DNA from: SP197 sp965242595
GTDB lineage: Bacteria > Pseudomonadota > Alphaproteobacteria > SP197
Length of the DNA stretch: 64,000 bases
Direction: 5' to 3'
Assembly: GCA_965242595.1 (NCBI GenBank)
Contig: OZ251464.1
Location: forward strand, 2,294,001-2,358,000
Position 1 is the stretch's first letter. The number at the start of each line of letters is the position of its first letter. This document shows, piece after piece, positions 26,502 to 35,371 of the stretch. The notes beneath the pieces are model-generated. The model was not told the DNA's origin and did not search any database. It saw only the letters and a list, made by a program, of their open reading frames with translations. A program made the position numbers and the translations under genes.

Positions 26502-27680
26502 ATGACCGCCCCCGTGCTCCGCGAAAACTACGCCATGTCGCACGATATCGTGCGCATGAGCGCCAAGCGCTTCGCCAAATCGCCCTGGATGCCCGCCTAT
26601 CTCACCGACGATGCCCTGCTGGGCGTCTATAGCGGGCGTTTCTACGCCCTGGGCGTCACCGGCGATCCGGAGGCCGATTACTGGCGGCTGCGGCGCGGGG
26701 TGGGGCTGTTCGATGTGCCGGAAAGGCCCATCGAGATCGTGGGCCGCGATGCCTTTCGCCTGCTGGACCGGCTGTTCTGCCGCGACCTTTCGCGCCTGAA
26801 GATCGGGCGGGCAACCTATGCCATCGCCTGCGATCAGGCCGGCGGCGTGCTGATGGACGGGGTGGCGATGCGGCTGGGCGAAGACCGGTTCTGGTATGTG
26901 CTGGCCGATGGCGATTTCCTGCCCTGGATGAAGGCGCACGCCCTGGGGATGGAGGCGACGGTGCGCGATCCCGGCTCGTGGGTGATCCAGATTCAGGGGC
27001 CGAAGGCGCTGGAGCTGCTGCCCGACCTGCTGGATGGCGCGGCGCCGGCGCCGTTCAACTATTTCTCCGTCCACGAGGTGGAGGTGGGCGGCCAGCCCTT
27101 CCTGCTTTCGCGCACCGGCTGGACCGGCGAGCTGGGCTTCGAACTCTATACGCTGGCCGCGGGCTTCGACGGGCCGGCGCTGTTCCGGCTGATGCTGGAG
27201 CGGGGGCGGCGCCACGGCCTGGCCTTTTCCAGCCTGGAATCCATGGGCATCCGCCGCATCGAGGCCGGCATCCGCGACAACGGCACCGATATGGATTCCT
27301 CCATGACCCCGTTCGAGGCCGGCCTGGGCGCGTTCGTGGACGTGGAAAGGGAGGCCGATTTCATCGGCAAGGCGGCGCTGGCGGCGGCGCCGCAGGGCTC
27401 GCGCTTTTTCGGCCTGCTGTGCCGCGCTGCCGCGCCCAAGGCCGGCAGCAAGGTGGTGGTGGACGGGCGCCAGGCGGGCGTGACCACCACGGGCGCGTTT
27501 TCGCCCTATCTGGAAAGCGGCATCGCCTTCGTCCGCTTCGACCAGGCCGGCGACTGGGCCGGACACCAGGCGCTGGCGGTGCTGGCCGATGGCAGCCGCC
27601 ACCGGGCAGAGATCGTCGATCTGCCCTTCTACGACCGCGACAAGCTGATCCCGCGCGGGCTGGCCAACGAAATTCCTTAG
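26502..27680 (+). CDS. GcvT-family folate-dependent aminomethyltransferase (DmdA-like)
   Basis: Likely moves a methyl or methylene unit from a small substrate to tetrahydrofolate. 392 residues; layout resembles DMSP demethylase and other GcvT relatives: YWRLRRGVGLFDVPERPIEIVGRDA near residue 65, CDQAGGVLMDGVAMRLGEDRFWYVLAD near 108, IQIQGPKALELL near 163, SRTGWTGELGFELYT near 205 and RRIEAGIRDNGTDMDSSMTPFEAGLG near 250. It is a lone gene with AGGAG before the ATG. In this region full of methylated-amine genes it could act on betaine-type compounds; DMSP is the other candidate. Substrate unproven. Confidence 0.85.
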   Translation: MTAPVLRENYAMSHDIVRMSAKRFAKSPWMPAYLTDDALLGVYSGRFYALGVTGDPEADYWRLRRGVGLFDVPERPIEIVGRDAFRLLDRLFCRDLSRLKIGRATYAIACDQAGGVLMDGVAMRLGEDRFWYVLADGDFLPWMKAHALGMEATVRDPGSWVIQIQGPKALELLPDLLDGAAPAPFNYFSVHEVEVGGQPFLLSRTGWTGELGFELYTLAAGFDGPALFRLMLERGRRHGLAFSSLESMGIRRIEAGIRDNGTDMDSSMTPFEAGLGAFVDVEREADFIGKAALAAAPQGSRFFGLLCRAAAPKAGSKVVVDGRQAGVTTTGAFSPYLESGIAFVRFDQAGDWAGHQALAVLADGSRHRAEIVDLPFYDRDKLIPRGLANEIP

Positions 27681-27686
27681 GGGCCG

Positions 27687-28403
27687 CTACCGCTCCAGAG
27701 CGGCGCCGTGGCGCAACACGGCCTCGGCGGCGGCCGTCCAGGCGCCGTTGGCCCGGTGCAGCACCAGCCCCGGCAGCAGACTTGGCGGCGCCTTCGATCC
27801 CTTGACGGCGGCGAGCAGAATGCGCCCGGCCGGGCGGGCGGCGCTGGCGTGGAGGGGGCGCAGAGCGACGGCGCCGGCGCGGCCTTCCAGCGCCGCCAGG
27901 ATCTCCGCCAGCCGTTGCGGCCGGTGTAGCAGATGCAGGCCGCCGCCCGGGCGCAACAGCCGCAGACAGGCCCCGATCCAGCGCGCCAGCGGCATGGTTT
28001 CCAGCCGGGCGGCGGCGCGCTGCGGGTCGGGCGGGGCGGTGCCTTGCGCGGCATCCAGCCAGGGCGGATTGGTCGCCACGGCGTCGAAGGGCGGCCCCGG
28101 CGGGTGCCAGCGTTCGAGATCGCCCCGGTGGATGGCGATCCTTTCCTGCCAGCCCTGGGCAACCGCATTGGCGCGGGCAAGCTGGGCGGACTCTGCATCC
28201 TTTTCCAGGCCGGCGATGCGCCAGTCCGCCCGGCGGGCGGCGAGGCAGAGCGCCACCGTGCCGGCCCCGCAGCCGGCATCGAGCACATGGGCGCCCGCCG
28301 GGGCCTGGACGGAGGCGGCCAGCAGCACGGCATCGCTGGTGGCCTTGAGACCGCCGCCGCCGGCCAGGCGCAGCCGCCCGCCCAGCAGCGCCTGCGCCGT
28401 CAC
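27687..28403 (-). CDS. tRNA1(Val) (adenine-N6)-methyltransferase-like SAM-dependent enzyme (TrmN6 family)
   Basis: Class I methyltransferase of 238 residues. The start LLGGRLRLAGGGGLKATSDAVLLAASV resembles the substrate segment of TrmN6/YfiC proteins, followed by the SAM motif VLDAGCGAGTVALCLAAR near residue 40, the acidic loop IAGLEKD near residue 63 and the N6-adenine catalytic motif NPPW near residue 112. GTG start overlaps the stop of the DUF2007 gene (GTGA), a pairing common in alphaproteobacteria. The usual neighbouring polyprenyl synthetase is missing. Confidence 0.87.
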   Translation of the reverse strand: MTAQALLGGRLRLAGGGGLKATSDAVLLAASVQAPAGAHVLDAGCGAGTVALCLAARRADWRIAGLEKDAESAQLARANAVAQGWQERIAIHRGDLERWHPPGPPFDAVATNPPWLDAAQGTAPPDPQRAAARLETMPLARWIGACLRLLRPGGGLHLLHRPQRLAEILAALEGRAGAVALRPLHASAARPAGRILLAAVKGSKAPPSLLPGLVLHRANGAWTAAAEAVLRHGAALER

Positions 28404-28618
28404 AGCTCCACCCCGCCCAGGCCGGCATCCGCCAGCAGACGGCGGGCTTGGTCGGCGTCTTCGTCGGCCACCGCCAGCCGCTGGCGGATCGCCAGCACGC
28501 TGCCTTCCAGCACGCTGGTATGATGGTCGAACAGCGCGTGGGGGATGCCGGCATCGTCCAGCAGCGCCTGGGCGAAGGAGAGCGCGACCGGATCGTTGCT
28601 GCGCAGCACCTCCTTCAT
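28400..28618 (-). CDS. DUF2007 domain protein (putative signal-transducing protein)
   Basis: 72 residues: MKEVLRSNDPVALSFAQALLDDAGIPHALFDHHTSVLEGS with a C-terminal AVADEDADQARRLLADAG, the full DUF2007 pattern. The fold is ACT/PII-like; no role is established. Translationally coupled to the methyltransferase gene by a GTGA overlap, which suggests they are made together. Confidence 0.85.
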   Translation of the reverse strand: MKEVLRSNDPVALSFAQALLDDAGIPHALFDHHTSVLEGSVLAIRQRLAVADEDADQARRLLADAGLGGVEL

Positions 28619-28668
28619 GGGTGAGGGACGACGAACGGGATCACGTCAGCGATCACCTCACAGCGCCA

Positions 28669-28911
28669 TTAGTCGACGGAGAACCATGGGGATTCCAAGC
28701 CTAAACGACGATCAAACCGAGCAATAGTCGTCGGAACAAGGTAGTCTGATTGTTGTGTTCCAGCTTCAATGACCCAATGCTCCCCATCGGGCGATACAAT
28801 CTTCGTTACACCATTGACACCGATGATGCCAGATTGAATGGTACATCCTTGCTTCTTCGCCCATTGTATGTATTGAGCGAAGGTGGGGTGCCCTCCGAAA
28901 GGCTTTGCCAT
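28669..28911 (-). CDS. Small protein partner of a HicB-like gene (toxin candidate)
   Basis: 80 residues, not a clear HicA: no GSH-type His motif of HicA is visible. The C-terminal half (TKIVSPDGEHWVIEAG, LVPTTIARFDRRLGLESPW) looks like a compact nucleic-acid-binding or regulatory fold. It starts 6 bases after the HicB-like stop, so the two form a pair. Base composition is lower in GC than the neighbours, suggesting transfer. Function as a toxin is inferred only from the pairing. Confidence 0.65.
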   Translation of the reverse strand: MAKPFGGHPTFAQYIQWAKKQGCTIQSGIIGVNGVTKIVSPDGEHWVIEAGTQQSDYLVPTTIARFDRRLGLESPWFSVD

Positions 28912-28917
28912 GGTTTT

Positions 28918-29214
28918 TCAAGCGCAAAGAGCAAAAGTGCGGTTGGAATCCGCTGAGGTGCCATCTTCTGGCAAGAAACGACCGGCACGTTTCTCGTAAA
29001 GCTTGCGAAACCTTTCTGGCGCTTCCGGAACACCGACAAACTCTTGGCCATGACGGTTAAGGCTTTCCGCACGCTCGGCCTCAATGACATCGGAGAGGCG
29101 TTCATACAATTTCTCGAGAGACTCGGCTTGTGCTCCGATGTCGTACTCGAGGCATTGTGCTACCCATATATCGCCATCCTGAAAGACGACGATGCTGATT
29201 TGATTTGTGCTCAC
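28918..29214 (-). CDS. HicB-family antitoxin-like protein
   Basis: 98 residues from a GTG that has AAGGAGG eight bases upstream; an ATG 20 codons earlier is less likely. The N-terminal half ISIVVFQDGDIWVAQCLEYDIGAQAESLEKLYERLSDVI is the HicB partial RNase H-like fold (beta strands with a WVAQC-LEYD core). There is no C-terminal helix-turn-helix like that of DNA-binding HicB; instead a basic stretch PERFRKLYEKRAGRFLP. HicB proteins normally neutralise a HicA RNase, here possibly replaced by the 80-residue partner downstream. Confidence 0.75.
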   Translation of the reverse strand: MSTNQISIVVFQDGDIWVAQCLEYDIGAQAESLEKLYERLSDVIEAERAESLNRHGQEFVGVPEAPERFRKLYEKRAGRFLPEDGTSADSNRTFALCA

Positions 29215-29598
29215 GTATCGATCCTCCTTGTGTTTGCTGTTTGTCAACCGTCTGCGTGTTCGTGTGTTCACCATTACTAAGTCACCTTGTCGCGCATGGT
29301 CGAATCGCCATTCGCCGGGCGGCGAAGACCGCAGATCCAGACCACGAACTCCTGGTGCCTGTCATTGTGCGCCGACACCGTCGGCTGCATGCAGGGAGCC
29401 TGGCACCTCGTCCCTCTTCAAGCGGGTGGGGAAGGTCGTTCCAGGTGGTGGTGCGGCGCTTCTCCAGGAACCGTCGACGATGCCCATACGCAGTTCTCCC
29501 CATGCCGTCCGGCGGCGGGACGAAAGGTATGATAGCACTGGGCGGTACTGCTACCAACGAGATACCTTGCCATTCGCTTCCCCACCCCGACGAACGGC
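29215..29598. other. Intergenic region upstream of the HicB-like pair
   Basis: 384 bases. It contains TTGACA close to the HicB-like gene on the minus strand and mixed-composition DNA with no convincing coding frame. The 3' end of the dimethylglycine-dehydrogenase-like gene begins at 29599. No tRNA, repeat or mobile-element end recognised. Confidence 0.5.
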
Positions 29599-32040
29599 TC
29601 AGGCGCGCAGGCGCTGGTTTTCGGGGTCGAACGGGGATTCTTCGATCACCGTGGCGCGGTGGCTTTCGCCCAGGATGTCGATGGCGAGCTCGGTGCCGGC
29701 CGCCGCCGCCTCCGGGGCCACCATGGCGAGGGCCAGCGAGCGACCAAGGCGGAAGCCGAAGCCGCCGGAGGTGGCCCGGCCCACCAGCTTTCCGGCGCGG
29801 CGGATGGGGTTGTTGCCCAGGGCGTCGGCGTCGCCGACATCGTGCACCTCCAGGGTGACGAAGCGGTTGGCGAAGCCGCGCGCGCGCCAGGCGGTCAGCC
29901 CGGCGCGGCCCTGGAACTCGCCCTTGTTGAGATGGACGAAGCGGTCGAGGCCGCTTTCCAGGGCGGCGTATTCGATCGAGAGCTCCTGGCCCACCATGCG
30001 GTAGGACTTTTCGATCCGCATCGCCTCCATGGCGCGGATGCCGAAGGGCGCCAGCCCCAGATCGGCGCCGGCCTCCATCAGGGCATCGAAGATGTGGTTC
30101 TGGTATTCGATGGGATGGTGCAATTCCCACCCCAGCTCGCCCACGAAGTTCACCCGCAGCGCCAGCGCCGGCGCCAGGCCGACCTCGATCCAGCGCCCGG
30201 AAAGCCAGGGGAAGGCGGAGTTGGAAAGGTCATCCGCCGTCAGGCGCTGCAACAGCTGGCGCGATTTCGGCCCGGCCACCACCAGCACGCCCATGCGGTT
30301 GGTGGCATCTTCGAAGGCGACCGAGCCGTCCTGCGGCATGTGTTTGCGCAGCCAGTCGTGGTCGAGGCGCTGCAGGGCGCCGGCGGAGACGACATAGAAG
30401 CCGCCGCCTGTGCCGGTTTCGCGCCAGAGCGTGAACTCGGAATGGACGCCGCCCCTCCGGTCCAGGGCGTGGACCAGGCCGATGCGGCCCGGCTTGCGGG
30501 GCAGGCGGTTGGCCACCAGGGCGTCGAGAAAGGCCTCGGCCCCCGGCCCGGAGATGCGGCATTTGGCGAAGGCGGTCATATCCAGCAGGCCGACATTGCT
30601 GTGCACATTCATGACCTCGCGCCCGACATGCTTGAACCAGGCCGAGCGGCGGAACGACCAGTCGTCTTCGGCGGCAACCCCTTCCGGGGCGAACCAATTG
30701 GCCCGTTCCCAGCCGAATTTCTGCCCGAAGACGGCGCCTTTGGCCTTCAGCCGGTCGTAGCAGGGCGCGGTGCGCAGCGGGCGCGCGGCCGGGCGCTCTT
30801 CGTCCGGATAGTGGATGGTGAAGACATTGGCGTAGGCTTCCTCGTTCTTGGCGACCAGATAGGCGCGGCTGGCATAATCGCCGAAGCGGCGCGGATCCAC
30901 CCCCAGCATATCGATGGAAGGCGCGCCTTCGACCATCCATTCGGCCAGCTGCCAGCCGGCACCGCCCGCCGCCGTGATGCCGAAGCTGTGGCCTTCGTTC
31001 AGCCAGACATTGCGCAGCCCCCAGGCCGGGCCGACGATGGGCGAACCGTCCGGCGTGTAGCAGATGGCGCCGTTATAGACCCGTTTGACCCCGACCTCGC
31101 CGAAGGCGGGCACGCGGGCCATGGCGGATTCGATATGGGGGGTGAGCCGTTCCAGATCTTCCTGGAAGAGCTCGTATTCCATGTCGTCTGCGGGGCCGTC
31201 GACATAGCAGGCGGGGGCGCCTTTTTCGTAAGGCCCCAGGATCAGCCCGCCCCGTTCCTCGCGCATATACCAGGAGCCGTCGGATTCGCGCAGCACCCCC
31301 AGCTCTGGCAGGCCCTCGGCACGGCGGCGCTGGATCTCCGGATGGGGTTCGGTGACGATATACTGGTGTTCGACCGGGATCACCGGCACATCGAGGCCCA
31401 TCATGGCGCCGGTGCGGCGCGCGAAGCTGCCGCTGGCAGCCACCACATGCTCGCAGACGATGGCGCCCTTGTCGGTTTCCACCCGCCATTCGCCGCTGGC
31501 GGTGGGCGCGATGGCGGTGACGCATGTGTGGCGGTAGATCTCGGCGCCATGGCGCCGCGCGGCGGTGGCCAGGGCCTGGGCGAGGTCGGCGGGCTGAATG
31601 TAGCCATCCTGGGGATGCTGGATGGCGCCCACCAGGCCATGGGTGGTGGCCAGGGGCCAGATGTCCTTGACCTGGGCCGGGGTGAGGAAGCGCAGCTCGA
31701 CGCCGATGGTCTCAGCCACGCCGGCATATTGGCGGTATTCGTCCATGCGGTCGCGCCCGGTCGCCAGGCGGATGTTGGAGACCGGGCGCAGGCCGGTGTC
31801 CATGCCGGTCTCGGCCTCCAGCTCGCGGTAGAAGCGCAGCGAGTATTTGTGCAGCTGGCCGACCGAATAGCTCATGTTGAAAAGCGGCAGCAGGCCGGCG
31901 GCATGCCAGGTGGAACCGCAGGTGAGCTCGCGCCGTTCCACCAGCACCGCATCGCGCCAGCCCTTGCGGGCGAGATGGTAGAGCGTGGCGATGCCGACGA
32001 CGCCGCCCCCGATCACGACCGCGCGCGCATGGCTTTTCAT
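29599..32040 (-). CDS. FAD oxidoreductase-GcvT fusion, dimethylglycine/sarcosine dehydrogenase family
   Basis: Oxidative demethylase that would pass the removed methyl as methylene to tetrahydrofolate. 813 residues: an N-terminal DAO domain starting AVVIGGGVVGIATLYHLARKG near residue 8 with GSTWHAAGLLPLFNMSYSVGQLHKYS near residue 42 (the His of STWHAAG matches the covalent-flavin position in DMGDH), VEHQYIVTEPHPEI near 235, NEGHSFGITAAGGAGWQLAEWM near 352, then a GcvT domain from ~residue 430 with LDMTAFAKCRISGPGAEAFLD, FVGELGWELHHP and a C-terminal barrel. GGGGGAGGATG precedes the ATG. Substrate is likely a methylated glycine but not settled. Confidence 0.9.
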   Translation of the reverse strand: MKSHARAVVIGGGVVGIATLYHLARKGWRDAVLVERRELTCGSTWHAAGLLPLFNMSYSVGQLHKYSLRFYRELEAETGMDTGLRPVSNIRLATGRDRMDEYRQYAGVAETIGVELRFLTPAQVKDIWPLATTHGLVGAIQHPQDGYIQPADLAQALATAARRHGAEIYRHTCVTAIAPTASGEWRVETDKGAIVCEHVVAASGSFARRTGAMMGLDVPVIPVEHQYIVTEPHPEIQRRRAEGLPELGVLRESDGSWYMREERGGLILGPYEKGAPACYVDGPADDMEYELFQEDLERLTPHIESAMARVPAFGEVGVKRVYNGAICYTPDGSPIVGPAWGLRNVWLNEGHSFGITAAGGAGWQLAEWMVEGAPSIDMLGVDPRRFGDYASRAYLVAKNEEAYANVFTIHYPDEERPAARPLRTAPCYDRLKAKGAVFGQKFGWERANWFAPEGVAAEDDWSFRRSAWFKHVGREVMNVHSNVGLLDMTAFAKCRISGPGAEAFLDALVANRLPRKPGRIGLVHALDRRGGVHSEFTLWRETGTGGGFYVVSAGALQRLDHDWLRKHMPQDGSVAFEDATNRMGVLVVAGPKSRQLLQRLTADDLSNSAFPWLSGRWIEVGLAPALALRVNFVGELGWELHHPIEYQNHIFDALMEAGADLGLAPFGIRAMEAMRIEKSYRMVGQELSIEYAALESGLDRFVHLNKGEFQGRAGLTAWRARGFANRFVTLEVHDVGDADALGNNPIRRAGKLVGRATSGGFGFRLGRSLALAMVAPEAAAAGTELAIDILGESHRATVIEESPFDPENQRLRA

Positions 32041-32122
32041 CGCATCCTCCCCCTTATGCGCCCGACTCCTACCAAAGCGCCGGGCGCGGGGCAAAGCGCG
32101 GGGCGCGGTGCCAGCGAGGCCT

Positions 32123-32572
32123 TCAGCCTTCGGGGGCCATGCCCTTGGCGGCGAGCTCGGCCAGGGCGCCCTGGCTTTTGTTCAGATGCCCCAGGCCCAT
32201 GCCGCGCAGCACATGGCCGGCCTTGGTGAACTGGATGTCGGTGTAGGTGGTGAGCTCGATGCGGTTGCCCCAGGGGTCCAGGATGTCGGTGAAGGGGCCG
32301 TCCAGCAGCTCCACCCCCATCTCTTTCAGGCGCTGGATCGCCAGCGGCTTGTCGTCCACGGCGATGCCGATATGGCGGCCCTGGTCCGGACCCTGGCGGC
32401 GGGGCGCCATGAAATTGATGAACTGGTCGCCGAAATAGACGAAGGCGGCCTTGTCGCTTTGCGAAGCCACCTCCAGCTCCAGAAAGCCGCCATAGAAGGC
32501 CAGCGCCCGGTCGATGTCGCCCACCTCCAGCGCCACATGGTTGATGCCGACCGGCCGGGCCCTTCTCGCCAT
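32123..32572 (-). CDS. VOC-family (glyoxalase/dioxygenase fold) protein
   Basis: 149 residues with a single vicinal-oxygen-chelate module: GINHVALEVGDIDRALAFYGGFLELEV at the start and DILDPWGNRIELTTYTD near residue 110. The likely metal ligands are the His of INHVAL, the His in GRHIGIAVDD and the Glu of NRIELT. Reaction unknown. AAGGAGG precedes the ATG. It diverges from a PhyH-type dioxygenase gene, 100 bases away, and follows it in subject: both sit among methylamine genes. Confidence 0.85.
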   Translation of the reverse strand: MARRARPVGINHVALEVGDIDRALAFYGGFLELEVASQSDKAAFVYFGDQFINFMAPRRQGPDQGRHIGIAVDDKPLAIQRLKEMGVELLDGPFTDILDPWGNRIELTTYTDIQFTKAGHVLRGMGLGHLNKSQGALAELAAKGMAPEG

Positions 32573-32672
32573 GGCTTGCCTCCTTCGGGGTTTTCCTTGC
32601 CCCGCCTGCGAACGCCTTCCAGTATGGCGCAACCGCTGTCGCCGACAAGCCGCCAAGCAGGGAGGCCGGGCC

Positions 32673-33785
32673 ATGCTTCACCCCTCGCTCGCCGATGTGT
32701 TCCCCGAACAGCCGCCGGGCTATCGCTGGATCGAGGGCGAACCCGCCTTCGACCCCGCCCGCCATTTGCAGCTGGAGCAGCCCCGGCGCAGCTGGACGCT
32801 GGCCGATCTGGGCTATGGCGCCGATTTCGTCGCCGCCCAGGCCTCACCGCTGGCGATGTTCTCGCCCGCCCGCCTGCTTTCCGACCGGGGCATCGCCGCG
32901 CTGCAGGAGGTTGTCCGCCTGCTTGCCCCCCATGTCCGCCATACGCCCGACGGCCACCGTTCCACCGGCTATCTGCGCGGCACGGTGTTCATGTCCAGGT
33001 TCATGCGCGATCTGGCCCGCAGCCCCGAGGTGGCGGCCTTTGCCAGCGAGCTGTTCGGCACGCCGCTGCTGCCCCACACCATGGTTTATCAGCAGGGCCA
33101 CCTGAACTTTCCGCCCAGGGACCTGGCGCGCAACATCGACGAATGGCACCACGATTTCGTGGGCTTCGACTATGTGCTGATGTGCCACGACCCGGCCGCC
33201 TGCAAGGGCGGCGAGTTTCGCTATTTCCTGGGCACGCGCGAGGAGGGCCACGCCATCGTTGCGGCGGGCGAGGCCATCCCGGACGAGCGCATCGTCACGC
33301 CCCGCTTTCCCGGCCCCGGCTATGCCTGTTTCATGCAGGGCAGCGCCGTCTATCACTGCGCCTCGCCGCTGCGCGAGCCGGCCTGGCGGGTCAGCCTGGT
33401 GAACGCCTATGTTTCGCTGGATGTGGAAAAGCCCGACCCCACCCGCACCTTTTTCGTGGCGGCCGAGGGCCTTTACGACTGGCTGAAGGACGAGCGCGAA
33501 GCCGGCCATTGGTGGGGCGAATATGCCCGCCACACCGCCTGGCTGGGGCGCGAGAAGCTGAGCCGCCTGCTGAAGCGGCTGCCCATCGGCGCCAGCCGCG
33601 CACAGGCGCTGGCGGCCCTGCGCCACGCCGCCAGCGATCTGGAACGGGCCATCGCCACCATCGAGGCCGGCCCGCTGCCCCATGAAGAGATGGAGGCGCT
33701 GCGGCGGCGCCAGGATGCCGAGGCGCTGGACCGAAGGGGCGGCGCGGTTCCGCATGCCCGCGCCATGCCGGGGAAGAGCGGATGA
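32673..33785 (+). CDS. Phytanoyl-CoA dioxygenase (PhyH)-like Fe(II)/2-oxoglutarate enzyme
   Basis: Non-haem iron hydroxylase of 370 residues. The iron-binding HxD triad part is in NIDEWHHDFVGFDYVL near residue 155, and the distal His in GSAVYHCASPLREPAWRVSLVNAYV near residue 228 with the 2OG-binding Arg following. The C-terminal ~100 residues form a helical, charged extension (SRLLKRLPIGASRAQALAALRHA). GGAGG lies before the ATG. The gene overlaps the MttB-family gene by ATGA, so the two are made together and probably serve one pathway, perhaps opening a betaine-like substrate. Specific substrate unknown. Confidence 0.82.
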   Translation: MLHPSLADVFPEQPPGYRWIEGEPAFDPARHLQLEQPRRSWTLADLGYGADFVAAQASPLAMFSPARLLSDRGIAALQEVVRLLAPHVRHTPDGHRSTGYLRGTVFMSRFMRDLARSPEVAAFASELFGTPLLPHTMVYQQGHLNFPPRDLARNIDEWHHDFVGFDYVLMCHDPAACKGGEFRYFLGTREEGHAIVAAGEAIPDERIVTPRFPGPGYACFMQGSAVYHCASPLREPAWRVSLVNAYVSLDVEKPDPTRTFFVAAEGLYDWLKDEREAGHWWGEYARHTAWLGREKLSRLLKRLPIGASRAQALAALRHAASDLERAIATIEAGPLPHEEMEALRRRQDAEALDRRGGAVPHARAMPGKSG

Positions 33786-35335
33786 ACCAGCGGGTAAGGC
33801 GGGGCCGCCGCGAGCGGGGCGGCAGCGGCGCCAGGCGGGCGCAGCGGTCCAGGCGGTTCGATACCGCGCCGCTGCCCTATATCCAGCGCGCCATCCCGGT
33901 TTTCGATGTGCTGTCCGAAGAGGGCCTCGAGATCGTGGAGGCCAATGCCGAGATCGTGATGGAACAGGTGGGCATCCGCATCGCCGGCGATGCCGAGGTG
34001 GTCGCCCTGTGGCGGGAAGCCGGCGCGGATGTCGCCGCCGACGGCGAAACCCTGCACCTGCCGCGCGGGCTGGCGCGCAGCTTGCTGGCCAGCGCGCCTT
34101 CCTCCTTCGTGCAGCATGCCCGCAACCCGGCCCGCAATGTGAAGATCGGCGATGGCTCCGTGGTGTTCGCGCCGGTCTATGGGCCGCCCTTCGTGCACGA
34201 CCTGGACCAGGGGCGCCGCTATGCCACCATCGAGGATTTCCGCAATTTCGTGAAGCTGGCTTGCATGACGCCGGCCATGCACCATTCCGGCGGCACCTTG
34301 TGCGAGCCGGTGGACGTGCCGGTCAACAAGCGCCACCTGGATATGGTGCATGCCCATCTGCGCTATTCCGACAAGCCCTTCATGGGTTCGGTGACGGCGC
34401 CGGAGCGGGCCGAAGACAGCGTCGCCCTGGCGAAGATCGCCATGGGCGAGGCCATGGCGGCCGGCCAGTGCTGCCTGGTCAATCTCATCAACGCCAACTC
34501 GCCCATGGTGTTCGACGGCACCATGCTGGGGGCGCTGAAGGTTTATGCCGCCGCCGGCCAGGCCTGCATCGTTTCGCCCTTCATCCTGGCCGGCGCCATG
34601 AGCCCGGTGACGGTGGCGGGCACGGTGGCGCAGCTGCTGGCCGAGGCGCTGGTGGGCATGGCGACCACCCAGCTGGTCCGGAAAGGGGCGCCGGTGATCT
34701 TCGGCACCTTCGGCAGCTCCATCTCCATGCAATCGGGCGCGCCCACCTTCGGCACGCCGGAGCCGGCCCTGGTGCTGCTGGCATCGGCCCAGCTGGCCAG
34801 GCGGCTGGGGGTGCCGTTCCGTTCCGGCGGCTCGCTAACCGCCGCGAAGCTGCCGGATGCGCAGGCGGCCTATGAAAGCGCACAGACGCTGCTGCCGACG
34901 CTGATGGGCGGCGTCAATTTCGTGCTGCACGCGGCCGGCTGGCTGGAGGGCGGGCTGGCCTCGGGCTATGAGAAGTTCGTGATGGATGCCGACCAGATCG
35001 GCATGATGCAGGTGCTGGCCAAAGGTGTGGATCTGTCGCCCAACGGCCAGGCCATGGACGCCATCCGCGAGGTGGGCCCGGGCGCCCATTTCCTGGGCTG
35101 CGCCCACACTCAGGCCAATTTCGAAACCGCCTTCTACCGTTCCAGCATCGCCGACAACAACAGCTTCGAACAATGGGAATCCGAAGGCCGCCAGGACGCG
35201 GCCCAGCGCGCCAACAAGCTGTGGAAGGCGATGCTGGCCGACTACGAAGCGCCCCCCATCGACCCCGGCATCGCCGAGGCCCTGGACGAATTCGTGGCCA
35301 GGCGGAAGGACTCCATGCCGGATGCGTTTGCGTGA
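33782..35335 (+). CDS. Trimethylamine methyltransferase (MttB) superfamily protein, non-pyrrolysine
   Basis: Corrinoid-dependent methyltransferase superfamily, 517 residues with an Arg-rich N-terminus. The barrel includes FVQHARNPARNVKIGDGSVVFAPVYGPPFVHD near residue 110, VNLINANSPMVFDGTMLGAL near 230, SPFILAGAMSPVTVAGTVAQLLAEAL near 262, and MDADQIGMMQVLAKGVDLS near 400. No in-frame TAG, so it belongs to the non-Pyl branch whose known members demethylate glycine betaine and similar compounds. No corrinoid protein or reactivator gene is in the window. Overlaps the dioxygenase gene. The AT-rich SIR2 gene begins right after its stop on the other strand. Confidence 0.9.
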   Translation: MNQRVRRGRRERGGSGARRAQRSRRFDTAPLPYIQRAIPVFDVLSEEGLEIVEANAEIVMEQVGIRIAGDAEVVALWREAGADVAADGETLHLPRGLARSLLASAPSSFVQHARNPARNVKIGDGSVVFAPVYGPPFVHDLDQGRRYATIEDFRNFVKLACMTPAMHHSGGTLCEPVDVPVNKRHLDMVHAHLRYSDKPFMGSVTAPERAEDSVALAKIAMGEAMAAGQCCLVNLINANSPMVFDGTMLGALKVYAAAGQACIVSPFILAGAMSPVTVAGTVAQLLAEALVGMATTQLVRKGAPVIFGTFGSSISMQSGAPTFGTPEPALVLLASAQLARRLGVPFRSGGSLTAAKLPDAQAAYESAQTLLPTLMGGVNFVLHAAGWLEGGLASGYEKFVMDADQIGMMQVLAKGVDLSPNGQAMDAIREVGPGAHFLGCAHTQANFETAFYRSSIADNNSFEQWESEGRQDAAQRANKLWKAMLADYEAPPIDPGIAEALDEFVARRKDSMPDAFA

Positions 35336-35371
35336 GGGTACAAGTGCGAATTAGGGTAAAGTGAAGAAACT

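Noticed and set aside
28669..28911. Plain HicA toxin
   Set aside because: The conserved HicA Gly-Ser-His type motif is missing, so only a neutral description is given.
29281..29598. Transposase remnant in the gap before the DMGDH-like gene
   Set aside because: A minus-strand frame gives WNDLPHPLEEG-like text, but no transposase motif or terminal repeat supports it.
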